A stretch of 64,000 nucleotides of DNA. It comes from Clostridia bacterium (lineage in GTDB: Bacteria; Bacillota; Clostridia; Lachnospirales; Lachnospiraceae). Shown one piece after another: positions 17,309 to 28,868 of this stretch. The notes below the pieces were generated by a model. The model saw only the letters and a program-made list of their open reading frames with translations. It was not told the DNA's origin and did not search any database. Position numbers and translations under genes: made by a program. The stretch is from assembly GCA_910574835.1 (NCBI GenBank), contig CAJTDE010000007.1, positions 125,212-189,211 on the forward strand. The letters are read 5' to 3'. Position 1 is the stretch's first letter. Every line of letters starts with the position of its first letter.

Positions 17309-17890
17309 GGTCCGCTTTATTTCATCTATTTTATTATTTTACCATACAAACCTTGCTCCTCACAAGTCTGCTGCTCTCACCCATTAAAATTTCCGGAGAT
17401 AAAATAATTTTTTGCGCAATATCCTTGATCTGTTCTCCCTGTCCGGTTTCCTCTCCGGCCTTGATCCGTGCCAGCTTCTTTTTGCGGATTCTCATCTGAG
17501 TTTGCAAGAAGTATTGAATATCCGGCATCAAAAAATAGAATCTGCTGCTTTAATAAACATATAAAAATAATCCCGGATATTAGGGGCAATAATACCTATC
17601 GTATTTGTTTTGCTATTTTTCAGAGAACGGGCAACTTGATTGGGCCCATAGTTATGCTCCTGGCTATTTTCATTACTCGGTCTTTGAAATCTTTCCCTTC
17701 CCGTTTATCACTCCGGAAGCAGTAGATATGGAGCATTCGGATTCTTTCCACCCTTCCCAATGCTCCGTTTTCTTAAATTGTATCTTCTACTCGGACACCA
17801 GCAAAAGAGGCTACTCATCGTCCTTTTCTGTAACACCTTACCTTTGTTTAACATCATTTTGCTTCAAGAGACAAGAGCGCTATCAAATAA
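17309..17890. other. Gene-poor stretch between the lpdA leader and the rpoC terminator
   Basis: About 580 bases. On the minus strand a 53-65-codon frame ending at 17334 (MRIRKKKLARIKAGEETGQG core) has coding-like composition but no ribosome site and no family I recognise; it may be a gene remnant. An AT-rich TAAAATAAT stretch near 17335 could hold the promoter of the lpdA leader. The plus-strand frame 17605-17946 has an unconvincing composition. Nothing else was found. Confidence 0.4.
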
Positions 17891-17891
17891 T

Positions 17892-17942
17892 TAAAAGCCA
17901 AGAGCCTACGGGAATAATTTTCCCGAAAGCTCCCGGCCTTTT
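17892..17942 (-). terminator. rpoBC terminator
   Basis: About 30 bases after the rpoC stop, the minus strand folds AAAAGGCCGGGAGC-CGGGAA with TTCCCG-GGCTC-GGCTTTT, a long imperfect stem followed by TTTTAATTA. The rpoBC transcript therefore ends here rather than running into rpsL. Confidence 0.85.
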
Positions 17943-17972
17943 ATAAACTCTTATATCATTTCATAAAGTTCT

Positions 17973-20900
17973 CTAGACTTCTGTCAATTCTCCTTCTTCA
18001 ACCTCATCAAGTTCCTCGTCCGTTAAGTCCTCATCCAAGGTATCCGCAGCTTCTGCCGCTTCTTCCTCAATAAAATCCCCTACTAACTCATCATCGAAGT
18101 CCTCAGAAATCTCCAGATCGTCAAAGGTTTCCAGCTCCGTATCCAGTTTCACGGACTGATAACGCTTCATACCCGTACCGGCAGGAATCAGCTTACCAAT
18201 CAGAACATTTTCTTTCAAGCCAATCAACGGGTCAATCCTTCCCTTAATAGCCGCCTCAGTCAGAACTTTGGTGGTCTCCTGGAAGGACGCCGCGGACAGG
18301 AAGGAATTGGTTGCCAAGGATGCCTTGGTAATACCAAGCATAACCTGTTTGCCCTCTGCGGGACGCTTGCCTTCTGCCTCCAGCTTTTCATTCATATCAT
18401 CAAAGTCAAGTACATCTACCAATGTGCCCGGCAGGAAATCCGTATCGCCGTTGTCCTCAATGCGGATCTTCTTCAGCATCTGACGCACAATCATCTCAAT
18501 ATGCTTATCATTGATCTCAACACCCTGAAGCCGATATACTCTCTGCACCTCCTGGATCATATAATCCTGAACGGCGCGGATTCCCTTAATCTTCAGAATA
18601 TCATGAGGATTCACACTTCCCTCTGTCAGCTCATCTCCGGCTTCCAGAACCTGGCCGTCCTGCACCTTCATACGAGAGCCGTAAGGAATCAGATAGGTTT
18701 TGGACTCTCCGTCATCACTTGTCACCTGAATCTCACGCTTCTTTTTGGTATCCAGAATCGTCACTGTGCCGGCAATTTCTGTGATAATTGCAAGTCCCTT
18801 GGGCTTTCTGGCCTCGAATAGCTCCTCCACACGGGGAAGACCTTGTGTGATATCGCCTCCGGCCACACCGCCCGTATGGAAGGTACGCATGGTCAGCTGG
18901 GTACCTGGCTCACCGATAGACTGTGCTGCAATAATACCTACGGACTCGCCTACCTGAACCGCCTCACCGGTGGCCATGTTGGAGCCGTAGCACTTGGCGC
19001 AGACGCCGATATGTGACTTACATGTTAAAATAGTACGAATCTTCAGCCGATCGAAGGGTTCACCGTTCTCATCCACGCCGGAATTAATAATGGCGGCAGC
19101 CCGTCTGGGGGTGATCATGTGGTTTGCCTTGACAATCACATTGCCGTCCTTATCCTTAATTGTCTCACAGGAGAAGCGTCCTGTAATACGCTCCTGGAGA
19201 CTCTCAATCTCTTCTCTTCCATCCATGAATGCCTTCACTACCATGCCGGGAATCTCATCCTTCCCTTCACAGCAGTCTACCTCACGGATAATCAAATCCT
19301 GAGATACGTCTACCAGACGTCTTGTCAAGTATCCCGAGTCAGCAGTACGCAGAGCCGTATCGGACAGACCCTTACGTGCTCCATGCGCGGACATAAAGTA
19401 CTCCAATACGTCCAATCCTTCACGGAAATTCGACTTGATAGGCAGCTCAATGGTATGACCTGTCGTATCGGCCATCAATCCACGCATACCGGCCAGCTGC
19501 TTAATCTGCTTATCGGAACCACGCGCTCCGGAATCAGCCATCATATAGATGTTGTTGTATTTATCCAGACCATCCAGCAGCGCCTTGGTCAAAATCTCGT
19601 CCGTCTGCTTCCAGGTTTCAACAACCTCTTTGTAACGCTCTTCCTCGGTAATCAGTCCGCGCTTATAGTTGCGCGTAATCTTATCCACCGTATCCTGCGC
19701 ATTCTTAATCAGCTCCGGCTTCTCAGGCGGCACGGTCATATCGGAAATAGATACGGTCATTGCCGCTCTTGTAGAGTACTTATAACCCATAGCCTTGATG
19801 TCATCCAGCACCTCGGCTGTCCGGGTTGCTCCATGCGTATTGATAACCTTTTCCAGAATCTGCTTTAAGCCCTTCTTTCCGACATGGAAATCAACTTCCA
19901 GCTTCAGCTCATTGCCCGGAATACTCCGATCCACAAAGCCCAAATCCTGAGGTAAAATCTCATTGAAGATAAAGCGGCCCATCGTAGACTCGATCATGTC
20001 TGAAATCTCCGTACCGTCAGGCAGCATCTTTGTAACCTTCACCTTGATCTTGGACTGGAGCCGAATTACACCATTTTCATAGGCAAGTATCGCCTCATTT
20101 ATATTCTTAAAGAACTTGCCTTCTCCCTCTATACCCGGGCGCTCCTGGGTCAGATAGTAGATTCCCAGAACCATATCCTGAGAAGGTACGGCTACCGGAC
20201 CTCCGTCCGAAGGCTTCAGCAGGTTATTGGGTGAGAGCAGAAGGAAACGACATTCCGCCTGCGCCTCTACGGACAGGGGAAGGTGAACCGCCATCTGGTC
20301 ACCGTCAAAGTCCGCATTGAAGGCCGTACAAACCAGCGGGTGAAGCTTAATCGCCTTACCCTCTACCAGAATCGGCTCAAATGCCTGGATACCCAATCTA
20401 TGCAGGGTAGGAGCACGGTTCAGCATTACCGGATGCTCCTTGATAACCTCCTCCAGAACATCCCAAACCTCAGGCTGTACCTGACGCTCTACCATCTTCT
20501 TAGCGCTCTTAATATTATGAGCCGTACCGTTCTGAACAAGCTCTTTCATTACAAAAGGCTTAAACAGCTCGATCGCCATCTCTTTGGGCAGACCGCACTG
20601 ATAGATCTTAAGCTCCGGTCCTACCACAATAACGGAACGTCCGGAATAGTCCACACGCTTTCCAAGCAGGTTCTGACGGAAACGTCCGGATTTACCTTTC
20701 AGCATATCGGAGAGAGACTTAAGCGCACGGTTGCCCGGTCCCGTTACGGGACGGCCTCTTCTGCCGTTGTCAATCAAGGCATCTACCGCTTCCTGCAGCA
20801 TACGCTTCTCATTTCTTACAATAATGTCCGGCGCGCCAAGCTCTAGCAAACGTTTCAGACGGTTGTTGCGGTTGATAATTCTTCTGTATAAATCATTAAG

Positions 20901-21683
20901 GTCGGAGGTGGCAAAACGGCCGCCGTCCAACTGTACCATAGGACGCAGATCCGGCGGAATCACAGGAATGGCATCCATAATCATCCACTCCGGCTTATTG
21001 CCGGAACCGCGAAATGCCTCTACAACCTCCAGGCGCTTGATGATACGTGCTCTCTTCTGCCCTGTGGCATTGGTGAGCGCACTTTTCAGCTCTTCCGACT
21101 CCTTCTCCAAGTCAATAGACTCCAAAAGCTCCTTAATGGACTCCGCGCCCATTCCAACACGGAAGCGGCTGCCATACTTCTCCCGCATATCCTGATATTC
21201 CTTCTCTGTCAGGATCTGCTTATACTGAAGCTCCGTGTCTCCTGCATCCAATACAATATAGGAAGCAAAGTAAAGCACTTTCTCAAGAGTACGGGGGGAC
21301 AGATCCAAGATCAATCCCATACGGCTTGGAATCCCCTTAAAGTACCAAATATGAGATACGGGAGCCGCCAGCTCAATATGCCCCATGCGTTCCCGGCGGA
21401 CATTGGACTTGGTTACCTCCACGCCGCATCGGTCGCAGACTACGCCTTTATAACGAATCTTTTTATATTTTCCGCAGTGACACTCCCAGTCTTTGCTGGG
21501 TCCAAAGATACGTTCGCAGAATAAGCCGTCTTTTTCCGGTTTCAGGGTTCTGTAATTAATGGTTTCCGGTTTCTTTACCTCGCCTTTGGACCATTCCCGG
21601 ATCTTCTCCGGGGACGCAAGTCCGATCCGAATCGCATCAAAGGTCATGGGCTGATAAACCGCTTGATTCGTTGTCTCTGGCAT
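17973..21683 (-). CDS. rpoC: RNA polymerase subunit beta'
   Basis: Catalytic subunit, 1236 residues. N-terminal zinc-binding motif [16 protein letters not shown] near residue 60, the active-site magnesium loop [12 protein letters not shown] near residue 448, the bridge-helix/trigger-loop region ([31 protein letters not shown]), and the second zinc cluster ([13 protein letters not shown]). The C-terminus is an acidic tail ([20 protein letters not shown]). Start set at ATG 21683 with AAAGGGAG upstream, so it begins 16 bases after the rpoB stop. There is no long lineage insertion in the trigger loop, as expected for Firmicutes. Confidence 0.98.
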   Translation of the reverse strand: MPETTNQAVYQPMTFDAIRIGLASPEKIREWSKGEVKKPETINYRTLKPEKDGLFCERIFGPSKDWECHCGKYKKIRYKGVVCDRCGVEVTKSNVRRERMGHIELAAPVSHIWYFKGIPSRMGLILDLSPRTLEKVLYFASYIVLDAGDTELQYKQILTEKEYQDMREKYGSRFRVGMGAESIKELLESIDLEKESEELKSALTNATGQKRARIIKRLEVVEAFRGSGNKPEWMIMDAIPVIPPDLRPMVQLDGGRFATSDLNDLYRRIINRNNRLKRLLELGAPDIIVRNEKRMLQEAVDALIDNGRRGRPVTGPGNRALKSLSDMLKGKSGRFRQNLLGKRVDYSGRSVIVVGPELKIYQCGLPKEMAIELFKPFVMKELVQNGTAHNIKSAKKMVERQVQPEVWDVLEEVIKEHPVMLNRAPTLHRLGIQAFEPILVEGKAIKLHPLVCTAFNADFDGDQMAVHLPLSVEAQAECRFLLLSPNNLLKPSDGGPVAVPSQDMVLGIYYLTQERPGIEGEGKFFKNINEAILAYENGVIRLQSKIKVKVTKMLPDGTEISDMIESTMGRFIFNEILPQDLGFVDRSIPGNELKLEVDFHVGKKGLKQILEKVINTHGATRTAEVLDDIKAMGYKYSTRAAMTVSISDMTVPPEKPELIKNAQDTVDKITRNYKRGLITEEERYKEVVETWKQTDEILTKALLDGLDKYNNIYMMADSGARGSDKQIKQLAGMRGLMADTTGHTIELPIKSNFREGLDVLEYFMSAHGARKGLSDTALRTADSGYLTRRLVDVSQDLIIREVDCCEGKDEIPGMVVKAFMDGREEIESLQERITGRFSCETIKDKDGNVIVKANHMITPRRAAAIINSGVDENGEPFDRLKIRTILTCKSHIGVCAKCYGSNMATGEAVQVGESVGIIAAQSIGEPGTQLTMRTFHTGGVAGGDITQGLPRVEELFEARKPKGLAIITEIAGTVTILDTKKKREIQVTSDDGESKTYLIPYGSRMKVQDGQVLEAGDELTEGSVNPHDILKIKGIRAVQDYMIQEVQRVYRLQGVEINDKHIEMIVRQMLKKIRIEDNGDTDFLPGTLVDVLDFDDMNEKLEAEGKRPAEGKQVMLGITKASLATNSFLSAASFQETTKVLTEAAIKGRIDPLIGLKENVLIGKLIPAGTGMKRYQSVKLDTELETFDDLEISEDFDDELVGDFIEEEAAEAADTLDEDLTDEELDEVEEGELTEV

Positions 21684-21699
21684 GAATACACTCCCTTTC

Positions 21700-24600
21700 T
21701 TATTCCTCTTCTTCAAAATCCTCTTCGAAGTCTAAAAACTCATCCTCGTCGTCTTCCTCTTCCGCAATATCAACCAGTTCTTCGCCTTCAAATTCCTGTT
21801 TGCTGAATCCATAATCTCCAAAGGATTCCTCTTCCTTATTGGAGTGTCTGTCGCCTTCTATGATAGACCGTAGATCCACATCACCATAATCGCTGGTCTC
21901 CATAATTTCTACTTCCGTATTGTCATCCCGCAGAACTCTTACATCCAATCCCAGGGACTGCAGCTCCTTTAAAAGCACCTTGAAGGACTCAGGGATGCCT
22001 GCCTCCGGAATGTTATCGCCCTTAATAATAGCCTCATAAGTCTTTACACGGCCAATCACATCATCGGACTTCACAGTCAAAATCTCCTGAAGAGTGTAAG
22101 ATGCTCCATATGCCTCCAAAGCCCATACCTCCATCTCTCCGAAACGCTGGCCGCCAAATTGTGCCTTGCCGCCCAAAGGCTGCTGCGTAACAAGGGAGTA
22201 CGGTCCTGTAGAACGGGCATGGATCTTATCATCTACCAGATGATGAAGCTTCAGATAATGCATGTGTCCGATGGTAACCGGGCTGTCAAAATATTCTCCG
22301 GTCCGGCCGTCGCGCAGACGTACCTTGCCGTCTCTGGAAATGGGCACACCCTTCCAAACCTTCCGATGCTCCAGATTCTCATACAGATAATCCATTACCT
22401 CCGGAAGAAGCTCTTCCCCATGCTTTGCCTTAAACTCTTCCCACTCCAGATTCACATAATCATTCGCCAAATCCAGAGTATCCATAATATCATTCTCATT
22501 GGCGCCGTCAAATACGGGCGTCGCCACATTAAAGCCAAGGGCCTTTGCAGCCAAGCTCAGATGAATCTCCAATACCTGTCCAATATTCATACGGGACGGC
22601 ACGCCGAGAGGATTCAATACAATATCCAGCGGACGTCCGTTGGGCAGGAAAGGCATATCCTCTACCGGAAGCACACGCGATACCACACCCTTGTTGCCGT
22701 GGCGGCCTGCCATCTTATCTCCTACGGAAATCTTTCTCTTCTGTGCGATATAAATGCGAACCGCCTGATTCACTCCCGGAGACAGCTCGTCGCCGTTCTC
22801 TCTGGTAAATACCTTGGCGTCTACCACAATTCCATATTCTCCGTGAGGAACCTTCAAAGAGGTATCTCTTACTTCCCGAGCCTTCTCTCCAAAAATAGCA
22901 CGCAGAAGACGCTCCTCCGCCGTCAGCTCTGTCTCTCCCTTAGGAGTTACCTTTCCAACCAGAATATCGCCGGCGCGAACCTCCGCGCCGATGCGGATAA
23001 TTCCGCGCTCATCCAGATCCTTTAAGGCATCGTCACCCACGCCCGGCACATCCCGGGTGATTTCCTCCGGTCCAAGCTTTGTATCACGGGCCTCTGCCTC
23101 ATACTCTTCAATATGAACGGAGGTATACACATCCTCCTGAACAAGACGCTCGCTCAAAAGAACGGCATCCTCGTAATTGTAGCCCTCCCAGGTCATAAAT
23201 CCAATCAAAGGGTTCTTGCCAAGAGCAATCTCTCCGCCTGCGGTAGAAGGCCCATCCGCAATTACCTGGCCTGCCGCTACCTTCTCGCCCTTGAACACAA
23301 TGGGCTTCTGGTTGTAGCAGTTGCTCTGATTGCTTCGTGAAAACTTTGTAAGACGGTAAGTATCCTTTGTTCCGTCGACACATTTTACCACAATCTCATT
23401 GGATACGGAACGCTCTACCACGCCGTCGTGCTTTGCCACCACACAGACTCCGGAGTCTACGGCTGTCTTAGTCTCCATTCCTGTTCCCACAACAGGTGCC
23501 TCCGTTACCAGAAGCGGTACTGCCTGACGCTGCATGTTGGAACCCATCAGCGCACGGTTGGCGTCGTCATTTTCCAGGAAAGGAATCAGCGCCGTTGCCA
23601 CGGAAAATACCATCTTCGGAGATACGTCCATGTAATCAAACATAGAACGTTCATACTCCTGAGTCTCTTCCCGATAACGTCCGGAAACATTCTTACGAAC
23701 AAAATGTCCCTCTTCATCCAGGGCTTCGTTCGCCTGCGCCACATGGTAATTGTCCTCTTCATCCGCCGTCATATAAACAACCTCATCAGTAACGCGGGGA
23801 TTCTTCGGGTCTGATTTATCAATCTTACGGTACGGCGTCTCTACGAAGCCATACTCGTTGATTCTTGCATAGGTTGCCAGCGAGTTAATCAGACCGATAT
23901 TCGGTCCTTCAGGAGTCTCAATAGGGCACATTCTTCCGTAGTGGGAATAATGCACGTCGCGGACCTCAAATCCGGCACGGTCTCTGGACAGACCGCCGGG
24001 TCCCAATGCGGACAGACGGCGCTTGTGTGTCAGCTCGCCCAACGGGTTATTCTGATCCATGAACTGGGACAGCTGAGAGGAACCGAAAAATTCCTTCACA
24101 GCCGCAGTTACCGGCTTTATATTGATAAGAGACTGGGGCGTAATGTTCTCCTGATCCTGTGTTGTCATACGCTCCCGAACGGTACGCTCCATTCTGGAAA
24201 GTCCGATTCGGTACTGATTCTGCAGCAGCTCACCCACCGCACGGATACGGCGGTTGCCCAGATGGTCGATATCATCATCATTACCAACACCGTATTCCAG
24301 GTGAAGATTATAGTTAATGGAAGCAATAATATCTTCCTTTGTAATATGCTTCGGAATCAGCTCGTGAATGTCACGCTTCACAGCTGCCTTGCGCTCCTCC
24401 AAATCACCAGATTCATCCAGTATCTTTTTCAGAGCCGGGTAATATACTAATTCCGTAACGCCCAATTCCTTCGGGTCCGCATCTATAAAATGAGTGATAT
24501 CAACCATCATACTGGAGATAACACGGATATCACGTTCCTCACCCTTGATCATCACAAAGGGAACTGCCGCGTTCTGAATATCATCCGCCAGTTCTCTGCT

Positions 24601-25548
24601 TACTTCGGTTCCCGCCTCCGCAATAATCTCTCCGGTCAGCGTATCTACTACATCCTCTGCCAAAACCTGTCCGCGGATTCGATTGCGAAGCATCAGCTTT
24701 TTGTTAAATTTATAACGGCCAACCTTAGCCAGATCGTACCTTCTGGGGTCAAAAAACATGCTGGTAATAAGGCTTTCCGCGCTCTCTACTGCCAACGGCT
24801 CACCCGGACGAATCTTCTTATAGAGCTCCAGCAGACCTTCCTGGTAATTTTCCGCCGTATCCTTGCTGAGAGTAGCCAGGATCTTCGGTTCCTCGCCAAA
24901 CAGATCCAAAATCTCGGCATTGGTTCCAAAGCCTAACGCGCGCACCAGTACCGTAATCGGAACCTTTCTGGTCCGGTCCACACGGACATAGAAAATGTCA
25001 TTGGAGTCTGTCTCGTACTCCAGCCATGCGCCGCGGTTGGGAATCACCGTACAGGAATACAGCCCCTTTCCTACCTTATCGTGATCAATTGCATAATAAA
25101 TACCAGGGGAACGAACAAGCTGGCTAACAATAACACGCTCCGCACCGTTGATTACAAACGTACCGGTCTCCGTCATCAGCGGCAAATCACCCATGAAAAT
25201 CTCATGCTCATTGATTTCATCGGTCTCTTTATTATAAAGACGTACTTTTACTTTCAGAGGAGCTGCATATGTTGCATCTCTTTCTTTGCATTCCTCGATT
25301 GTATATTTAATATCGCCTTCGCCTGTGCAAAGTGTAAAATCCACAAATTCAAGGCTTAAGTGACCGCTGTAGTCAGCGATCGGAGAAATGTCGTCAAAAA
25401 CTTCACGAAGTCCTTCATCCAAAAACCATCCATAGGAATCTTTTTGAACCTCGATCAGATTCGGCATCTCCAAAACTTCTTTTTGTCTTGAATAGCTCAT
25501 TCTACTGCTTTTACCGGTTGTAATAGGACGTATCCTGTTCTTTTCCAT
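21700..25548 (-). CDS. rpoB: RNA polymerase subunit beta
   Basis: Subunit of 1282 residues. The rifampicin-binding region reads [20 protein letters not shown] followed by [17 protein letters not shown], with Asp, His and Ser at the three main resistance positions, so the sequence predicts a rifampicin-sensitive enzyme. The [15 protein letters not shown] motif and the clamp-connector [22 protein letters not shown] are intact. The C-terminal extension is strongly acidic ([20 protein letters not shown]), a feature of many Clostridia. Own promoter at 25654-25682; rpoC follows at once. Confidence 0.98.
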   Translation of the reverse strand: MEKNRIRPITTGKSSRMSYSRQKEVLEMPNLIEVQKDSYGWFLDEGLREVFDDISPIADYSGHLSLEFVDFTLCTGEGDIKYTIEECKERDATYAAPLKVKVRLYNKETDEINEHEIFMGDLPLMTETGTFVINGAERVIVSQLVRSPGIYYAIDHDKVGKGLYSCTVIPNRGAWLEYETDSNDIFYVRVDRTRKVPITVLVRALGFGTNAEILDLFGEEPKILATLSKDTAENYQEGLLELYKKIRPGEPLAVESAESLITSMFFDPRRYDLAKVGRYKFNKKLMLRNRIRGQVLAEDVVDTLTGEIIAEAGTEVSRELADDIQNAAVPFVMIKGEERDIRVISSMMVDITHFIDADPKELGVTELVYYPALKKILDESGDLEERKAAVKRDIHELIPKHITKEDIIASINYNLHLEYGVGNDDDIDHLGNRRIRAVGELLQNQYRIGLSRMERTVRERMTTQDQENITPQSLINIKPVTAAVKEFFGSSQLSQFMDQNNPLGELTHKRRLSALGPGGLSRDRAGFEVRDVHYSHYGRMCPIETPEGPNIGLINSLATYARINEYGFVETPYRKIDKSDPKNPRVTDEVVYMTADEEDNYHVAQANEALDEEGHFVRKNVSGRYREETQEYERSMFDYMDVSPKMVFSVATALIPFLENDDANRALMGSNMQRQAVPLLVTEAPVVGTGMETKTAVDSGVCVVAKHDGVVERSVSNEIVVKCVDGTKDTYRLTKFSRSNQSNCYNQKPIVFKGEKVAAGQVIADGPSTAGGEIALGKNPLIGFMTWEGYNYEDAVLLSERLVQEDVYTSVHIEEYEAEARDTKLGPEEITRDVPGVGDDALKDLDERGIIRIGAEVRAGDILVGKVTPKGETELTAEERLLRAIFGEKAREVRDTSLKVPHGEYGIVVDAKVFTRENGDELSPGVNQAVRIYIAQKRKISVGDKMAGRHGNKGVVSRVLPVEDMPFLPNGRPLDIVLNPLGVPSRMNIGQVLEIHLSLAAKALGFNVATPVFDGANENDIMDTLDLANDYVNLEWEEFKAKHGEELLPEVMDYLYENLEHRKVWKGVPISRDGKVRLRDGRTGEYFDSPVTIGHMHYLKLHHLVDDKIHARSTGPYSLVTQQPLGGKAQFGGQRFGEMEVWALEAYGASYTLQEILTVKSDDVIGRVKTYEAIIKGDNIPEAGIPESFKVLLKELQSLGLDVRVLRDDNTEVEIMETSDYGDVDLRSIIEGDRHSNKEEESFGDYGFSKQEFEGEELVDIAEEEDDEDEFLDFEEDFEEEE

Positions 25549-25653
25549 TGACGTTCACCCCTTATTTTAGTTGTGAATTGCAGTGTTTTTTGTCATTTTT
25601 GACAATGACAGTCATAAAAATAGAGTATAGCTCACCACAATAGTGCATCCTAC

Positions 25654-25682
25654 ATGATAGCACAGGCTTGTTTTTATGTCAA
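25654..25682 (-). promoter_or_regulatory. rpoB promoter
   Basis: Minus strand TTGACA (25682-25677), 17-base spacer, TATCAT (25659-25654), about 105 bases before rpoB. Together with the terminator just upstream it makes rpoBC a unit of its own. Confidence 0.85.
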
Positions 25683-25721
25683 GCATTGTTTTGGGAAAAT
25701 TTATCAGAATTTTTTGATCAT

Positions 25722-25772
25722 TTTTTGAAAAAAGCCGCTGTCAAAACCGGAGAACCGGCCCCACAGCGGCTT
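25722..25772 (-). terminator. Terminator of the two small membrane-protein genes
   Basis: Minus strand AAGCCGCTGT (25772-25763) pairs with ACAGCGGCTT (25741-25732) around a GC-rich loop, followed by a TTTTTT run. It blocks transcription from 25791-26627 into rpoB. Confidence 0.88.
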
Positions 25773-25790
25773 CGCTTACATTTTTTAATT

Positions 25791-26132
25791 TTATACTGTC
25801 ATCATTATGGCCAAAATAAAAAGGAGCAGTATAATAAAAGATATCAAAAGGCCGAGAGCTGAGGTAACCACTCCTCCTACCGCCGCTCCATGTCCTGCGC
25901 GGTGCTGTACCAGACTTACAATTCCTGTAATCAGGCCGACCAGTCCTAATATAAATGCAATCCAGGGCACCATAAAAAGCACCAGCGACAAAATCCCAAA
26001 TACCAGGGATACAACCGAAAGACTGTTGTTTTTCCTGTCCGCGTCCGGGTCCTGTTCACCCACAATCACAACCGGCTGGTGAGGAGTTCCTCCATTCGCC
26101 CAATAGTTTTCGTTTCTCGGTTCCTGTTCCAT
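25791..26132 (-). CDS. Small DUF4190-like membrane protein
   Basis: Protein of 113 residues. A polar N-terminus with Asn/Pro/Gln-rich composition (about 1-37) is followed by two hydrophobic helices (SLVFGILSLVLFMVPWIAFILGLVGLI, and VTSALGLLISFIILLLFILAIMM) separated by a short polar loop with HRAGHGAA. This is the build of DUF4190-type proteins (small two-helix membrane proteins of unknown role). It follows the next gene upstream by 9 bases, so the two are cotranscribed. Its place between rplL and rpoB is not part of the usual order. Confidence 0.65.
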   Translation of the reverse strand: MEQEPRNENYWANGGTPHQPVVIVGEQDPDADRKNNSLSVVSLVFGILSLVLFMVPWIAFILGLVGLITGIVSLVQHRAGHGAAVGGVVTSALGLLISFIILLLFILAIMMTV

Positions 26133-26141
26133 TTCTTTCTC

Positions 26142-26627
26142 CTAAAAAATTCCATATTCAAGCTGCAATTTCAACAGTATCATAAAAATCACCACCTGAA
26201 CCAACGTACATCCTACAAACGCTCCAATCAAGCCGCCCGTTTTCCCGGACAGACCCAGCTTTGGATAAACCAGTATGCCAAACAGCAGTCCGATCAGAAG
26301 CCCGAATATACCGGCAAAGAAATATCCGCCGATGGTGCTGATTCCGATAAATACATTGGCTATCACCGGCATGTTACGTAATGGTATATACTCCTCGCCG
26401 CTTCCTAAGTATCTCCCGTTCACCGCCAAATCCACTTTATTCCCAACTGCCACCACACGAATCTCCGCGCCGTCAATGGTAATTGGATAATCGACCATAT
26501 TCACAAACCAGTTCTGGCTTTTTGCCCGGTAAACCCTGCCATTCACAATCACCTTCGCCCCGAAGCCCGCGCGGTACTCTACTGAATGCACCACTCCATT
26601 GACATTAACATCCCATGCTTTCTTCAT
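26142..26627 (-). CDS. Membrane protein of unknown function with N-terminal beta domain
   Basis: About 161 residues from ATG 26627 (MKKAWDVNVNGVVHSVEY), which has a GGCGGGG ribosome site; the frame is open far upstream but that part is not protein-like. Residues 1-85 look like a small beta-sandwich (VNGVVHSVEYRAGFGAKVIVNG, IDGAEIRVVAVGNKVDLAVNG), and residues 90-160 form two or three hydrophobic helices (VIANVFIGISTIGGYFFAGIFGLLIGLLFGI, GLIGAFVGCTLVQVVIFMILL). I do not know a function; a similar beta-domain-plus-helices protein occurs in other Lachnospiraceae. Transcribed with the DUF4190-like gene. Confidence 0.6.
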   Translation of the reverse strand: MKKAWDVNVNGVVHSVEYRAGFGAKVIVNGRVYRAKSQNWFVNMVDYPITIDGAEIRVVAVGNKVDLAVNGRYLGSGEEYIPLRNMPVIANVFIGISTIGGYFFAGIFGLLIGLLFGILVYPKLGLSGKTGGLIGAFVGCTLVQVVIFMILLKLQLEYGIF

Positions 26628-26848
26628 AAATTCCCCGCCTCTCTTTTCAGAATGTTTCTCATGACCCTCGAATATGCTGTCCGCCACCGGCCGGACAATG
26701 CGTCGAGACTGTCTCATAACATTAATTATACTATAAATCCGCAGATTTGCATCTGTTTTTTTCAAATTTGTTAGGTTTTTTATAATATTTTTTAATGTCA
26801 GGAGATTTTCATACGGAACAGAGAGGAAAGAAAACATATCCGTAAATG

Positions 26849-26880
26849 AAAAATGAGCGGAGACATTGCATCTCCGCTCA
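26849..26880 (-). terminator. rplJL terminator
   Basis: Minus strand TGAGCGGAGA (26880-26871) pairs with TCTCCGCTCA (26863-26854), followed by TTTTTC. It lies 27 bases after the rplL stop and ends the ribosomal part of the cluster. From here to 26627 nothing else was found. Confidence 0.9.
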
Positions 26881-26907
26881 CACTTGTTCTTATTATCCAA
26901 TAGAAGC

Positions 26908-27282
26908 TTATTTCAGAGTAACAGTTGCTCCCTGCTCCTCTAACTTTGCCTTCAGCTCCTCTGCCTCTGCCTTGGAAACGCCTTCCTTGATTACCTTCGG
27001 AGCGCCGTCAACCAGGTCCTTAGCTTCCTTCAGTCCAAGACCGGTGATCTCACGAACAGCCTTGATAACCTTAACCTTGGAATCTCCTGCGCCTGTCAGC
27101 TCTACGTCGAAGGAATCCTTCTCCTCTGCTGCGGCTGCGCCGTCGCCTGCTGCTGCAACAACTACGCCAGCTGCTGCGGATACGCCGAACTCTTCCTCAC
27201 ATGCCTTTACAAGCTCATTTAACTCTAATACGGATAACTCTTTGATTGCCTCGATAAACTCAGCAGTTGTCAATTTTGCCAT
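26908..27282 (-). CDS. rplL: 50S ribosomal protein L7/L12
   Basis: Stalk protein, 124 residues, present as dimers bound to L10 and recruiting translation factors. N-terminal dimerization helices ([34 protein letters not shown]), an Ala-rich hinge ([20 protein letters not shown]), and the C-terminal factor-binding domain ([32 protein letters not shown]). Normal length. AGGAGG precedes the ATG. Follows rplJ by 85 bases under joint L10-leader control. Confidence 0.98.
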   Translation of the reverse strand: MAKLTTAEFIEAIKELSVLELNELVKACEEEFGVSAAAGVVVAAAGDGAAAAEEKDSFDVELTGAGDSKVKVIKAVREITGLGLKEAKDLVDGAPKVIKEGVSKAEAEELKAKLEEQGATVTLK

Positions 27283-27367
27283 TTTATTTTCCTCCTAAAT
27301 AATTTTAATTGCGCTTTACTCATTGAATCCGGCAGATTCAATGGGTATTCATAAAAGTTCTGAATTA

Positions 27368-27856
27368 TTAAGCCTCTTTTGCTTCTGCGATCTGGCTGAT
27401 CACGCGGGCAAAGTTGGCAATCGGGGACTGGATACTTCCAAGCAGCTTGCCCAGCAGCTCTTCTCTGGACGGAATCTTGGAAACGGCCTCCATGCCTGTT
27501 GCATCATAGTAGGTTCCCTCTACAATGCCGGCCTTGATCTCCAGCGCCTTTGCTTCCTTTGCAAACTTGGCAAGGATTCTGGCCGGTGCTGTTGCATCTG
27601 TCTTGGAGATCGCAATCGCATTGGGTCCTTCCAAATGCTGGCTCAGGCTCTCGCAGTCTGTGCCCTTGAAAGCAAAGTTCATCATTGTGTTCTTGTAAAC
27701 CTTGTAGATGACGCCGTTCTCACGAAGCTCCTTACGAAGCCTGGTGTCCTGCTCTACGGTAAGTCCGCAGTAATCTACGATCACAACAGACTGCGCATCT
27801 GCAATATTGGCAGCGATCTCATCTATCACCGGTTTCTTCAACTCGACTTTTGCCAT
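27368..27856 (-). CDS. rplJ: 50S ribosomal protein L10
   Basis: Stalk-base protein of 162 residues that carries L7/L12 dimers and binds 23S rRNA. Typical segments: VVIVDYCGLTVEQDTRLRKELRENGVIYKVYKNTMM at the N-terminus and EGTYYDATGMEAVSKIPSREELLGKLLGSIQSPIANFARV before the helical C-terminal stalk arm. Expression is probably autoregulated by the L10 leader directly upstream. Confidence 0.97.
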   Translation of the reverse strand: MAKVELKKPVIDEIAANIADAQSVVIVDYCGLTVEQDTRLRKELRENGVIYKVYKNTMMNFAFKGTDCESLSQHLEGPNAIAISKTDATAPARILAKFAKEAKALEIKAGIVEGTYYDATGMEAVSKIPSREELLGKLLGSIQSPIANFARVISQIAEAKEA

Positions 27857-27934
27857 GAATGGTGTACCTCCTTATATTATTTGTCCACCAACCCGACGGA
27901 TTTATCTATTATCAATCCTGTTTGCAGGGAAATG

Positions 27935-28060
27935 ATAAAAACCCTCCCTGTCCAAAGACAGAGAGGGTTCGAAAATCATTCTCATAGAGAAATTACATCG
28001 TCCTCGGCAGGCGGCTTCAACCTTATGCCTTGCGGCACCTGCTGTCTTCGGGTCGTGTTA
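27935..28060 (-). ncRNA. L10 leader with attenuator
   Basis: The rplJ 5' region contains GAAGACAGCAGGTGCC (28050-28035) and CTGCCGAGGACG (about 28010-27999), hallmark pieces of the Firmicutes L10 leader that binds the L10(L12)4 complex. Downstream is an attenuator stem AACCCTC-CTGTC / GACAG-GAGGGTT (27969-27941) followed by TTTTTATC. Binding of free L10 is expected to favour termination. Confidence 0.82.
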
Positions 28061-28071
28061 CATGCTATGAA

Positions 28072-28100
28072 AGCATAGCATATATGAATCTAAATGTCAA
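28072..28100 (-). promoter_or_regulatory. rplJL promoter
   Basis: Minus strand TTGACA (28100-28095), 17-base spacer, TATGCT (28077-28072), located between the rplA stop and the L10 leader. It gives rplJL a transcript of its own. Confidence 0.75.
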
Positions 28101-28121
28101 TCAATAAATTGTTCGGCAGCC

Positions 28122-28814
28122 TTAAACCAGCTTTGCCGGATTCAGCTTCACGCCGGGTCCCATTGTGGGAGCAATGGTAATGCTCTTTAAGAACTGGCCC
28201 TTTACTGCGGAAGGTCTTGCCTTATTGATTGCATCGATAAGCGTCTGGAAGTTGTCCGCTAACTGCTCCTCTGTGAAAGAAGCCTTTCCAATTGGCACGT
28301 GGATAATGTTTGTCTTGTCCAGTCTGTACTCGATCTTACCGGCCTTGATATCCTGGATAGCCTTTGTCACATCCATAGTTACCGTTCCGGCCTTGGGGTT
28401 CGGCATCAGACCCTTGGGTCCCAGTACTCGGCCGAGACGTCCCACAACGCCCATCATATCCGGGGTTGCTACAACCACATCGAACTCAAACCATCCCTCG
28501 TTCTGAATCTTCGGGATCAGCTCCTCCGCTCCTACGTAATCCGCGCCTGCAGCCTGCGCCTCGTCAGCCTTGGCATTCTTGGCAAATACCAGCACACGCG
28601 CGGTCTTACCTGTTCCGTGGGGAAGTACAACGGCGCCGCGGATCTGCTGATCTGCGTGACGGCCGTCACAACCTGTCCGGATGTGAGCCTCGATGGTCTC
28701 GTCAAATTTTGCAACAGCCAGCTTCTTCACGATGCTGATTGCTTCATTTCTATCATACTGGGTCTGTTTGTCGTAGAGCTTTGCAGCCTCAACATATTTC
28801 TTTCCATGTTTCAT
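28122..28814 (-). CDS. rplA: 50S ribosomal protein L1
   Basis: L1-stalk protein, 230 residues; assists release of deacylated tRNA and represses its own operon. Start at ATG 28814 ([20 protein letters not shown]), behind GGAGG; the longer open frame upstream reads through the leader. Signature [32 protein letters not shown] is intact and the C-terminus [18 protein letters not shown] is normal. Confidence 0.97.
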   Translation of the reverse strand: MKHGKKYVEAAKLYDKQTQYDRNEAISIVKKLAVAKFDETIEAHIRTGCDGRHADQQIRGAVVLPHGTGKTARVLVFAKNAKADEAQAAGADYVGAEELIPKIQNEGWFEFDVVVATPDMMGVVGRLGRVLGPKGLMPNPKAGTVTMDVTKAIQDIKAGKIEYRLDKTNIIHVPIGKASFTEEQLADNFQTLIDAINKARPSAVKGQFLKSITIAPTMGPGVKLNPAKLV

Positions 28815-28819
28815 ATTAA

Positions 28820-28868
28820 ATAACCTCCTGGTGGTAATTGCGGGAATCTGGGTTAATCCCTCCCACGT
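28820..28868 (-). promoter_or_regulatory. Repeated leader element before rplA (probable L1-binding site)
   Basis: The 45 bases before rplA read GTGGGAGGGATTAACCC (28866-28850), then ATTCCCGCAATTACCAC and AGGAGG. The same element stands before rplK. GTGG/CCAC and GGGA/TCCC can pair, giving the asymmetric hairpin known for L1 mRNA sites. L1 is the classic repressor of rplKA. Confidence 0.6.
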
